Below are positions 18,995-26,443 of a stretch of 64,000 nucleotides of DNA, one piece after another. The position numbers and the translations under genes were made by a program. Within the stretch, counting starts at the first letter, position 1; each line of letters starts with the position of its first letter. This DNA comes from Phycisphaera sp. (GTDB taxonomy: Bacteria; Planctomycetota; Phycisphaerae; Phycisphaerales; Zrk34): positions 62,001 through 126,000 of the forward strand of contig WGMA01000005.1 of NCBI GenBank assembly GCA_016125285.1, read 5' to 3'. The notes under the pieces were generated by a model that saw only the letters and a program-made list of their open reading frames with translations, ran no database searches and was not told the DNA's origin.

Positions 18995-20230
18995 TTACTC
19001 CGCGGTGAACTTGTGGACCATGATGTGCGAGTAGGTCTCGCCGGGCCACAGCACGGACTTGGGCCACGCCGGGTCGTCCTGGTGATGGATCGCGTCGGGG
19101 AACACCTGCGTCTCGAGGCACACGCCGTTGTGCTGGTTGTACACCGCGCCGCCCTTGCCCTTGACGCCGTCGAGCCAGTTGCCGGTGTACAGCTGCACGC
19201 CGGGCTGGTTGGCGTAGAGCGTCATCGTGCGGCCGGACTTCGGGTCGTGCAGGATCGCGACCTGACGCATCTGGCCTTCCTGCGGGACCTTGGTCAGCAC
19301 GAAGTTGATGTCGTAGCCGCCGCCGGAGGGGTGACGGTTCTCGTTGTCGTAGCCCTTCTTGAACGCGTCGATGTCCTTGCCGAGCGGCTTGGCGTCGCGG
19401 AAGTCGTACGGCGTGCCCTCGACGCTGGCGAACTCGCCGGTCGGGATCAGCGTGTCGTCGGTCGGCGTGTACTTCTCGGCGCTGATCTGCAGCGTCTCGT
19501 CGAGCACCGAGCCCGAGTCGTGCCCGCCGAGGTTCCAGTACGTGTGGTGCGCGAGGTTGATCGGCGTGGCCTTGTCGGCCGTCGCGGAGAACTCGATCTT
19601 CAGCTCCTGGTCGTCGGTCAGCGTGTACTGAACCGTCGCGGTGACCGTGCCCGGGTAGCCCTCTTCGCCGTCGGCGCTGAGGTACTTGAACTTCACGGAC
19701 GACGGCGTGCTGTCGACGATGTCCCACACGCGGCGGTCGAAGCCGTCCTCGCCGCCGTGCAGGTGGTTCGGTCCGTTGTTGGTCGCGACGGTGTAATCGA
19801 CGCCGTCGACGGTGAACTTGCCCTTGGCGATGCGGTTGGCCACACGCCCGGCGGTCGCGCCGAAGTAGGGGTGGCGGTTCTCCTTCACGACGTAGGGCTC
19901 GAGCGTGTCAAAGCCGAGCACGACGTCGGCGAGCTTGCCTTCCTTGTCGGGCGCCTGCAGCGACGTAAGGATCGTGCCCCAGTTGGTGATCTTCGCGGTC
20001 ATCTTGCCGTTGGTGATGGTCACGAGCTTGACGGGCTTGCCGTTGGCCTCGCCCCAGTCTTCGATCTTGGCCGGCTCGGCCTTGGTCGCGCTGCCGCCGG
20101 AGGGCTTGGCCGCCCCGCCGCCGCCGGCGCTGCCGCTGCCGGAGCCGCCCGAGTCGCCGCATCCGGTCATCGCACACAGCATGAGGCCGACACCCAATAC
20201 GCACGCAAACGTGATGATCATCGTTTTCAT
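18995..20230 (-). CDS. Aldose 1-epimerase (galactose mutarotase) lipoprotein
   Basis: 411 aa. Interconverts alpha and beta anomers of aldoses. Family signatures: NWGTILTSL, FGATAGRVANRIAKGKF, NGPNHLHGG with catalytic His, NLAHHTYWNL with second His, and TNFVLTK-like DINFVLTK. The N-terminus is a lipoprotein signal (hydrophobic stretch, MTGC with Cys at about residue 24) followed by a Gly/Ser-rich linker, so it is an exported, membrane-anchored form; galM is usually cytoplasmic. Start at 20230 chosen because an upstream in-frame ATG (20356) would read through the palindrome pair, and AAAGGG precedes 20230. Confidence 0.93.
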   Translation of the reverse strand: MKTMIITFACVLGVGLMLCAMTGCGDSGGSGSGSAGGGGAAKPSGGSATKAEPAKIEDWGEANGKPVKLVTITNGKMTAKITNWGTILTSLQAPDKEGKLADVVLGFDTLEPYVVKENRHPYFGATAGRVANRIAKGKFTVDGVDYTVATNNGPNHLHGGEDGFDRRVWDIVDSTPSSVKFKYLSADGEEGYPGTVTATVQYTLTDDQELKIEFSATADKATPINLAHHTYWNLGGHDSGSVLDETLQISAEKYTPTDDTLIPTGEFASVEGTPYDFRDAKPLGKDIDAFKKGYDNENRHPSGGGYDINFVLTKVPQEGQMRQVAILHDPKSGRTMTLYANQPGVQLYTGNWLDGVKGKGGAVYNQHNGVCLETQVFPDAIHHQDDPAWPKSVLWPGETYSHIMVHKFTAE

Positions 20231-20309
20231 TCCTGTACCCTTTACCCGCGGTCCGTGAACGTGTCCGAATTGACGGGTGTGAGTATAGCGGCGTGGCGCA
20301 GCGGCGCGA

Positions 20310-20369
20310 AGCCGCTTGCGGCTTGGCATTACGCAGGACGCCGCGCTGTTTGCCAAGCCGCAAGCGGCT
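20310..20369. repeat. REP-like palindrome pair (AGCCGCTTGCGGCT class)
   Basis: Unit 1 (20310-20328) and unit 2 (20351-20369) are perfect 19-base inverted copies. Each is itself a hairpin (AGCCGC-TT-GCGGCT) with a TGGCA tail. It lies between divergent mutarotase and apgM and ends 11 bases before the apgM -10 box. Confidence 0.85.
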
Positions 20370-20379
20370 GCCGACCCTG

Positions 20380-20385
20380 TATAAT
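20380..20385 (+). promoter_or_regulatory. -10-like TATAAT 9 bases before apgM
   Basis: TATAAT then CGCGGGTCT then ATG at 20395. No Shine-Dalgarno sequence is present, consistent with a leaderless message. No convincing -35 was found; the repeat pair occupies that area. Confidence 0.55.
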
Positions 20386-20394
20386 CGCGGGTCT

Positions 20395-21609
20395 ATGAAA
20401 TACGCGATCATCATCCCCGACGGAGCGGCGGACTACCCGCTGGAGGCGCTGGACGGCAAGACGCCGTTCGAGGCCGCCGAAAAGCCGAACATCGACACGA
20501 TCTCGCTGGAGGGTCGCCAGGGCACCGTGGCCACGACGCCCGAGGGCTACAGCGCCGGGTCGGACGTGTGTTCGATGTCGCTGCTGGGTTACGACCCGAA
20601 CCGCTATCACCCCGGCCGCGCGCCGCTCGAGGCCGCGGCGATGGGGCTCGACATGAAGCCCGGCGAGTGGGTGTTCCGCTGCAACCTGGTGACGGTGATC
20701 GACGGCAACATGATGGATCACTCGGCGGGGCACATCTCCAGCGGTGAAGGACGCAAGCTGCTGGAGGACTTCGCGGCGGCGGCGGACGAGGCCGGGCTCG
20801 CGGAGGGCATGCACTTCTACCCCGGCGTGAGCTACCGCAACATCATGATCGACCGGTCGGGGCGCGAGTACGGCGAGCTGAACAGCGTGCCTCCGCACGA
20901 CGTGCCGGGCGAGCCGTGGACGCGTCACCTGCCGCGCGGCGGGGCGAACGCCGAGCGCATCGTGAAGCTGATCGAGCTGAGCGAGAAGCTGTTCGCGGAC
21001 CACGAGATCAACATCGCGCGTCGTGAGAACGGCGAGTCGCCCGCGACGCACGTGTGGCTTTGGGGCCAGGGCACGCCGCGCCAGATCGAGTCGTTCCAGA
21101 GCCGCTTCGGGCTGCGCGGGGCGATGATCACGGCGGTGGACCTGCTGGCGGGCATCGCGTCGCTGATCGGGTGGGACCGCCTCGAGGTGCCGGGCATCAC
21201 GGGGTACCACGACACGGATTACGCCGCGAAGGGGCGCTACGCGTGTGACGCTTTGGACGAGTACGACATCGTATGTGTACACGTCGAGGCGCCGGACGAG
21301 GCGTCGCACCAGGCGGACGCGAAGACGAAGCTGGCGAGCATCGAGGCGATCGACGAGCACGTGGTGGGTCCGGTAATGGACAAGCTGCGGAGCTACGACG
21401 GAGGCTGGCGCGTGTTGTGTCTGCCGGACCACTACACGTGCGTGGAGACGCGTAAGCACGACGCGACGCCGCCGCCGTTCTGCATGGCGGGCACGGGCGT
21501 GCGGGCGGTGCTGCACGACCGGTTCACCGAGGCGAACTCGATGGCGTCGGATCTGCACATCCACGAGGGGCACCTGCTGATGGAGTATTTCCTCCGCAGC
21601 GGGCTGTGA
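20395..21609 (+). CDS. apgM: Cofactor-independent phosphoglycerate mutase, archaeal-type
   Basis: 404 aa. Interconverts 3- and 2-phosphoglycerate in glycolysis; member of the alkaline phosphatase superfamily. Signatures: IIPDGAADYPLEALDGKTP at the N-terminus with the first metal Asp, TTPEGYSAGSDVCSMSLLGYD with the catalytic Ser region, RCNLVTV, VHVEAPDEASHQAD and LPDHYTCVETRKHDATPPPF with metal-binding His residues. Related phosphonopyruvate-type homologues are a remote alternative. The start at 20395 gives the conserved MKYAIIIPDG; earlier in-frame codons pass through a repeat and the promoter. Confidence 0.93.
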   Translation: MKYAIIIPDGAADYPLEALDGKTPFEAAEKPNIDTISLEGRQGTVATTPEGYSAGSDVCSMSLLGYDPNRYHPGRAPLEAAAMGLDMKPGEWVFRCNLVTVIDGNMMDHSAGHISSGEGRKLLEDFAAAADEAGLAEGMHFYPGVSYRNIMIDRSGREYGELNSVPPHDVPGEPWTRHLPRGGANAERIVKLIELSEKLFADHEINIARRENGESPATHVWLWGQGTPRQIESFQSRFGLRGAMITAVDLLAGIASLIGWDRLEVPGITGYHDTDYAAKGRYACDALDEYDIVCVHVEAPDEASHQADAKTKLASIEAIDEHVVGPVMDKLRSYDGGWRVLCLPDHYTCVETRKHDATPPPFCMAGTGVRAVLHDRFTEANSMASDLHIHEGHLLMEYFLRSGL

Positions 21610-21708
21610 TTACACGGCTTGCGAACGCGGGCCGGGCTTGACCCACGTTGTGATGTAGCGACAATCTGTAAGAGCGGGGGTGAAGATCAACCGGTCTGTG
21701 GAGTGTTT

Positions 21709-22707
21709 ATGGCTGCGTATTTCTACTGCGACAAGTGCGGACGACAGCACAACTGGGCAGAGAAGTTTGCGGGGAAGGTCGCCCAGTGCAAGTGCAAGGC
21801 GAAGGTACGCGTGCCTGACAAGGCGGTGCCCGACGCGGCGCGTCCGGTGTTTCTGGAAAGCGCGGACCGTGCCTACGTTTACTGCAATCAGTGCGGGCGT
21901 CAGTACAAGTGGCAGGCGGAGGCGGCGGGCCGCACGTTCCGCTGCGGCTGCGGCAACACGCTGCGCGCCCCGACGCTGAGGCCGGGCTCGAAGCCGACGA
22001 GCGTGGACGATCCGGCGGACAGCGATTTCGACCTGTTCGGCGATGACGACATGCCGTCGCCGCCGGTGCAGCGTCCGGCGGCGCGACCGCCGGTCAAGCC
22101 CGCGGCGCAGACGCCGACCGGCACACCCGGATCGCAATCCCCCACCGGCACACCCGGCGGCGCGTCCGGCGTGTCCAACCTCGCCAGCGGCAGCGACAGC
22201 GAAGAGGTCGACCTGCTCAGCGCCACGGACCAGGGCGGCGTCGAGGATATCGGCGAACGCAGCACGCTGGTCAAGGAGCCGATCCGCGGCGGCCCGGACG
22301 ACGACGACGATTCCGACTTCGACCTCGGCGGCGGGCTCGGCGACTCGGGAGGCAAGGACGAAGAAGACTCCGAGGTCGACTTCTTCAGCGACGAACCCGC
22401 CGAGGTTCCGGCGACGGTGGCGTGTCCGGGCTGCGGCAAGCAGTACGTCTGGAAGCCGGAGGTCGCCGGTTTGGCCGCCCCCTGCCGCTGCGGCGCGAAG
22501 ATCGTCATGCCCGCGCACAAGCCCGGCACCAGTCCGGACGACAGCAGCGAGATGGAGTTCGACGAAAAGGAAAAGGAAAACCTCATGGCGTCGACCAGCG
22601 CCAAGGGCGGATTCATCTGCGACGAGTGCGGCAACATGATTCCGCCCGGCAAGGTGATCTGTAAGAAATGCGGTTACAACAGCGAGACGGGTGAGATGAC
22701 GCGATAA
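21709..22707 (+). CDS. Multi-zinc-ribbon protein, paralogue 1 of 3
   Basis: 332 aa, no membrane segment. Three copies of one unit are visible: CDKCGRQHNW...CKCKAK (about residues 6-33), CNQCGRQYKW...CGCGN (about 51-76) and CPGCGKQYVW...CRCGAK (about 240-265), each CxxCG-x4-W-x4-AG-x4-CxC. A different C-terminal ribbon (CDECGNMIPPGKVICKKCGY) ends the protein. Between them is a proline-rich and acidic low-complexity stretch. Function unknown; metal binding and protein or nucleic-acid contact are inferred. GGAG lies 6 bases before the ATG. Followed by two paralogues on the same strand. Confidence 0.75.
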   Translation: MAAYFYCDKCGRQHNWAEKFAGKVAQCKCKAKVRVPDKAVPDAARPVFLESADRAYVYCNQCGRQYKWQAEAAGRTFRCGCGNTLRAPTLRPGSKPTSVDDPADSDFDLFGDDDMPSPPVQRPAARPPVKPAAQTPTGTPGSQSPTGTPGGASGVSNLASGSDSEEVDLLSATDQGGVEDIGERSTLVKEPIRGGPDDDDDSDFDLGGGLGDSGGKDEEDSEVDFFSDEPAEVPATVACPGCGKQYVWKPEVAGLAAPCRCGAKIVMPAHKPGTSPDDSSEMEFDEKEKENLMASTSAKGGFICDECGNMIPPGKVICKKCGYNSETGEMTR

Positions 22708-22809
22708 CCGGGACTGCCGAGGTTGAATCGTCGCACGTCTACGACGCACGGCAACATCGCGATACGGACAGCGGGCACTACGAAACCTCACCGAAGGGGT
22801 TCAACGTCC

Positions 22810-23340
22810 ATGGATGATCCGATCGTCATCTGCGCGGGTTGCGGCAAGAAGTACAAATGGACCCCCAAGGTCGCGGGGATGTCGGCCAACTGCCGCTGCG
22901 GCATGATGGTGGTGATGCCGTCGTCACCCCCCGCCACGTCGTACGAACGACCGGCCCCGAAACCTCCCAAGCCCGTCGCCGCCCCGCCCGCCGAGGAGGA
23001 CGGCGGCCTGTCTCTCGGCGAGAACCCGCTGTTCTCGCTCGACACGCCGATGAGCGAGATCGAAGAGTCCACCGGCGCGCCCGCCAAGCCGGCGGCGCCT
23101 GACCTCGTGGGTGACGACGAAGACTCCGACGACTACGACCTCGACGACGGCGGCAAGTCCAAGCCCGCCGCGGGCGCGGGCGCGTGCCCGTCGTGCAGCG
23201 CACCGATCGCCGTCGACGCCGTGATCTGCGTCAAGTGCGGGTTCAACATCAAGACCGGCAAGAAGATGGACACCGCGACCGGCGATGACGCGGGCAAGGG
23301 CGGCATGTTCAAGCGGTGGTTCAAGCGCAAGGAAGAGTGA
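22810..23340 (+). CDS. Double-zinc-ribbon protein, paralogue 2 of 3
   Basis: 176 aa. N-terminal ribbon CAGCGKKYKWTPKVAGM followed by CRCG (about residues 7-33), then a proline-rich linker, the shared phrase NPLFSLDTPMSEIEE (about 75-90), an acidic patch, a C-terminal ribbon CPSCSAP...CVKCGFNIKTGKK (about 125-155) and a basic tail ending FKRWFKRKEE, which could contact membrane or nucleic acid. The N-terminal ribbon and the NPLFSLDTP phrase recur in the next gene. No known function. Confidence 0.7.
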   Translation: MDDPIVICAGCGKKYKWTPKVAGMSANCRCGMMVVMPSSPPATSYERPAPKPPKPVAAPPAEEDGGLSLGENPLFSLDTPMSEIEESTGAPAKPAAPDLVGDDEDSDDYDLDDGGKSKPAAGAGACPSCSAPIAVDAVICVKCGFNIKTGKKMDTATGDDAGKGGMFKRWFKRKEE

Positions 23341-23449
23341 GCGGCGACGCGTCGCGCCCGCGATCTGTGTGCGCCGTATGAATCGGCACGCGCGCCACAG
23401 CCGCCGCGGCGAGACACGTCCATTTTCACCTGTTAAACTGACCGTGGGT

Positions 23450-23468
23450 TTGAACCGGGGTGGTTCAA
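23450..23468. promoter_or_regulatory. Perfect inverted repeat before the third zinc-ribbon gene
   Basis: TTGAACC (23450-23456) and GGTTCAA (23462-23468) separated by 5 bases, 35 bases before the GTG start. It could be an operator or a short hairpin in the leader. Partner unknown. Confidence 0.4.
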
Positions 23469-23502
23469 CCGTTTCGAGGCTGTCGCCCTCAGGGGGAGCG
23501 AC

Positions 23503-25050
23503 GTGAGCGAATCGATCATTACCTGTTCCGGTTGTGGCAAGCAATACAAGTGGACGCCGAAGGTCGCGGGGATGTCCGCCAAGTGCCGCTGTGGCGCGAC
23601 GGTGAAGATGCCGAAGGAGGCGCCGGCCGCAACCGGTGCGCCAGCGCCGCCAACGCCCACCGCGCCGACCGACGCCGCACCCGATGCGGACACCGGCGGC
23701 ATCCCGCTCGGTGACAACCCGCTGTTCTCGCTCGACACGCCGCTGAGCATGACCGAAGAGACCGCCGCGCCGGCCGAGACGCCCGCGCCTCAGGTCGGGG
23801 CCGCGCCGCTCGATCTGTCCGACGACACGGACGGCTACGGCGTCGAGGGCACGGCCGCGAACCTGATCAACCGGGGCGCCCCGCAGCCGTGCCCGTCGTG
23901 CAAGGCCGAGGTCGCGCCGGGCGCGGTGCTGTGCGTCAACTGCGGGTTCAATCTCGCCACCGGCAAGGTCGTCGGCGGCGCCTTGGCCGAGGAGGAGGAA
24001 GAAGAGGAGGACGCCGCCGCGGCCGACGGCTACACCAAGAAGTACTACTTCATGGAGTACTGGCTGCCGACTGGGCTGATCATCGGCGGCTTCATCCTCG
24101 GCGTCATCGGCACGTACGTGCGCGCCGTCGCGGCACAGAACCTGTTCGAGTCCGGCGCCGACACGACGGTCTCCTCGTCGATCAGTCTCACCGGCTACAC
24201 CATCGCCTTCACCGTCAGCACGATCATCGGCACGATCATGATGGTCGCCGCGTGCCTGCTCGCCTCCCACATCGCCGACATCGCCTTCGGCGACGCACGC
24301 AGCGCGATCCTCAAGTTCGCCGCGGTCTACGTCGTGCCGACGTCGCTCAGCCAGTTCGTCTGGGCCCTGTCGCCCGAGTGGGGCCTCGTGCTCCAGTCCG
24401 CGATCTTCGTCATCGGCTGGATCGCGCTGATGCTGTGGCTGTTTGACCTGGACATGTTCGAGATCGGCGTCTGCTTCGCGGTCAGCTACATCGTCGAAAT
24501 GATCACGATCATGTTCCTGTTCACGGGTGTGATCGGCTACTTCACCGAGACCGCCAAGGAGATCGTCAACGGCCCGACGATTCCCTTCGTCCAGGACATC
24601 GACCTCGAGATGACGTCGCCCGACGTGGTGAGCGTCGGCGAGGAGTTCAAGATCGTCGTCACCGTGTCCAACACCGACGCGAAGGACCCGCAGACGCTGT
24701 TCGACATCGACTTCGAGCCCGAGTACCTCGAGGGCATCGAGATCGTCCGCGCCGAGCCGCGGAACGACCGAACCGTCAAGTACACGAACTACACGTCGTA
24801 CGTGTTCAACGACAAGATCGACCCCCACAAGTCGCAGACCGTGACGTTCATCGCCCGCGCCACCAAGCCCGGCGTGTACTACTCCGACATGCGCGTCAGC
24901 ATCAACCTCGAGCAGAGCTTCCGGACGCTGCACGTGCTGACGGCCGTCAAGCCCAAGGGCGACGCGACACCGGCGGCCAAGGCCGAGCGCGGCCCGCCCA
25001 GGGAGGGCGACGCGGCGCCGACGGACGCGAAGCCGGCGGCGACGAAGTGA
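23503..25050 (+). CDS. Zinc-ribbon integral membrane protein, paralogue 3 of 3
   Basis: 515 aa from a GTG start with GGGAG 6 bases upstream. The N-terminal ribbon (CSGCGKQYKWTPKVAGM, CRCG) is nearly identical to that of paralogue 2. The phrase NPLFSLDTPLSM and a second ribbon (CPSCKAE...CVNCGFNLATGK) follow by about residue 165. Then come about five transmembrane helices (about 185-355) and a C-terminal beta-rich domain (about 365-485; VGEEFKIVVTVSN...) resembling DUF11/CARDB-type extracytoplasmic modules. So a cytoplasmic metal-binding head is joined to an outer domain. Function unknown. Confidence 0.75.
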   Translation: MSESIITCSGCGKQYKWTPKVAGMSAKCRCGATVKMPKEAPAATGAPAPPTPTAPTDAAPDADTGGIPLGDNPLFSLDTPLSMTEETAAPAETPAPQVGAAPLDLSDDTDGYGVEGTAANLINRGAPQPCPSCKAEVAPGAVLCVNCGFNLATGKVVGGALAEEEEEEEDAAAADGYTKKYYFMEYWLPTGLIIGGFILGVIGTYVRAVAAQNLFESGADTTVSSSISLTGYTIAFTVSTIIGTIMMVAACLLASHIADIAFGDARSAILKFAAVYVVPTSLSQFVWALSPEWGLVLQSAIFVIGWIALMLWLFDLDMFEIGVCFAVSYIVEMITIMFLFTGVIGYFTETAKEIVNGPTIPFVQDIDLEMTSPDVVSVGEEFKIVVTVSNTDAKDPQTLFDIDFEPEYLEGIEIVRAEPRNDRTVKYTNYTSYVFNDKIDPHKSQTVTFIARATKPGVYYSDMRVSINLEQSFRTLHVLTAVKPKGDATPAAKAERGPPREGDAAPTDAKPAATK

Positions 25051-25067
25051 TCGATGGATGACCGGGC

Positions 25068-26219
25068 CTATCGGCGATGCAGCTTGCGGTACTCGCTGGC
25101 CGTGACGCCTTCCTTCTTCTTGAACACCACGCTGAGGTACTCGCTGTGGCTGAATCCGCAGCGGTGCGCGATGTCGCTGAGCGTCAGGTCGGTCTCGCAG
25201 AGCAGGTCTTTGACGTGGTCGAGCTGCACGCGGACGATCTCTTCGTGGGGCGTGCGGCCGATGAGCTTGCGGAAGCGGCTCTCGAGGATGCGGCGTGACA
25301 GCGGCACCTCGTCCAGCACGCGTTCGACGTTGATCCCCTCGCAGGCGTGCTCGCGGATGAAGCGCACCGCGGCGGACACCTCGTGATCCTCGATCGCCAG
25401 CACGTCGGTCGACAGGCGCGTCGCGACGCCCGCCGGGCGGATCAGGTGCGCCTCGGGTTCGACGTCTTCACCCTTCATCATGCGGTCGAGCAGCTCGGCG
25501 GCGCGGTAGCCGGTGAGGCGGGTGTTGGGCATGACGCTGGACAGCGGCGGGTCGGCCAGGTCGCAGAGCAGCGCGTCGTTGTCGACGCCGAGCACCGCGA
25601 CCTCGTCGGGCACGGCCACGCCCGCGTCGCGGCACGCCTCGAGGATCTGCCGGCCTCGCACGTCGTAGCACGCCAGCACGCCGATCGGCTTGGGCAGCTC
25701 CCTGATCCACTCGACCAGCCGGGCGCGCTCACGGTCCCACGTGTGGGTCACCTTGCCGTTGGACGAGGTAAAGACGTTGACCTTGTGACCGGCCTCGCCG
25801 AGGAAATGGCTGAAGTTCTGCGCCCGCCAGGTCGACCAGTTAAACGTGTCGTCGCCGCAGTACGCGAAGTGCTTGAACCCGCGTTCGAGCAGGTGCTCGG
25901 CGGCGGTCTTGGCGATGGCGCGGTCGTCGGTCTCGACCCACGGCAGGGTCTTGACCAGCCGGGCGGCGCTGACGTCGACGACGGGCAGCTTCGAGCGGGT
26001 CACGGCGTCGGCGATCTTGCGGTTCTCGATGCGCGCGATGATGCCGTCGCCCTTCCACCGGCTCAGCCACGCCGGGGCCGCGGCGCCACGCTCGTGCTCG
26101 CCGAGGTAGATCGCCCACGGCTCGTGCTCGCGCATGTACCACTTGATGCCGTGGAGCAGGCCACGGGCGTAGTCGTTCGACGTCTCGATGATCAGCGCCA
26201 CGTGCCGGCGGTTGTTCAT
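25068..26219 (-). CDS. XylR-type AraC-family regulator (paralogue 1 of 4)
   Basis: 383 aa. The N-terminal two thirds is a LacI/PBP-like sugar-sensing domain (begins HVALIIETSNDYARGLLHGI; phrases GDGIIARI, KPIGVLACYDVRGRQILEAC, VPDEVAVLGVDND). The C-terminal about 100 residues form an AraC double helix-turn-helix (INVERVLDEVPLSRRILESR ... SDIAHRCGFSHSEYLSVVFKK). The architecture is that of E. coli XylR. It is divergent from the ThuA/dehydrogenase/copper gene and probably regulates it. The ligand is probably a sugar or sugar derivative, unidentified. Confidence 0.9.
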   Translation of the reverse strand: MNNRRHVALIIETSNDYARGLLHGIKWYMREHEPWAIYLGEHERGAAAPAWLSRWKGDGIIARIENRKIADAVTRSKLPVVDVSAARLVKTLPWVETDDRAIAKTAAEHLLERGFKHFAYCGDDTFNWSTWRAQNFSHFLGEAGHKVNVFTSSNGKVTHTWDRERARLVEWIRELPKPIGVLACYDVRGRQILEACRDAGVAVPDEVAVLGVDNDALLCDLADPPLSSVMPNTRLTGYRAAELLDRMMKGEDVEPEAHLIRPAGVATRLSTDVLAIEDHEVSAAVRFIREHACEGINVERVLDEVPLSRRILESRFRKLIGRTPHEEIVRVQLDHVKDLLCETDLTLSDIAHRCGFSHSEYLSVVFKKKEGVTASEYRKLHRR

Positions 26220-26318
26220 CTGGCTATCCCTTTTTTTTGCCGGCTCTGCGGCGTGAAAAACCTCAGTCGAGGTTCCGCCAAATAGGAGAGCCGGAGGTTC
26301 GGTAGGCTGCCCGAAACA

Positions 26319-26336
26319 GTATATGTCGACGAATAC
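26319..26336. promoter_or_regulatory. Palindromic operator candidate between xylR-like gene 1 and its divergent target
   Basis: GTAT-N2-GTCGAC-N2-ATAC, an 18-base near-perfect palindrome 100 bases from the regulator start and 108 bases from the target start. The outer GTAT/ATAC halves recur in the operator at 50793-50808. Confidence 0.45.
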
Positions 26337-26443
26337 GCGTCAGACCACACCGTTAAAAGTCAAAGTTAGTAAGCGCAATTCCTCATGTTCTATCACTGGG
26401 ACGGTGGTTAGCATGGACGAAGCAGATCGAACTGGAGGTCCGA

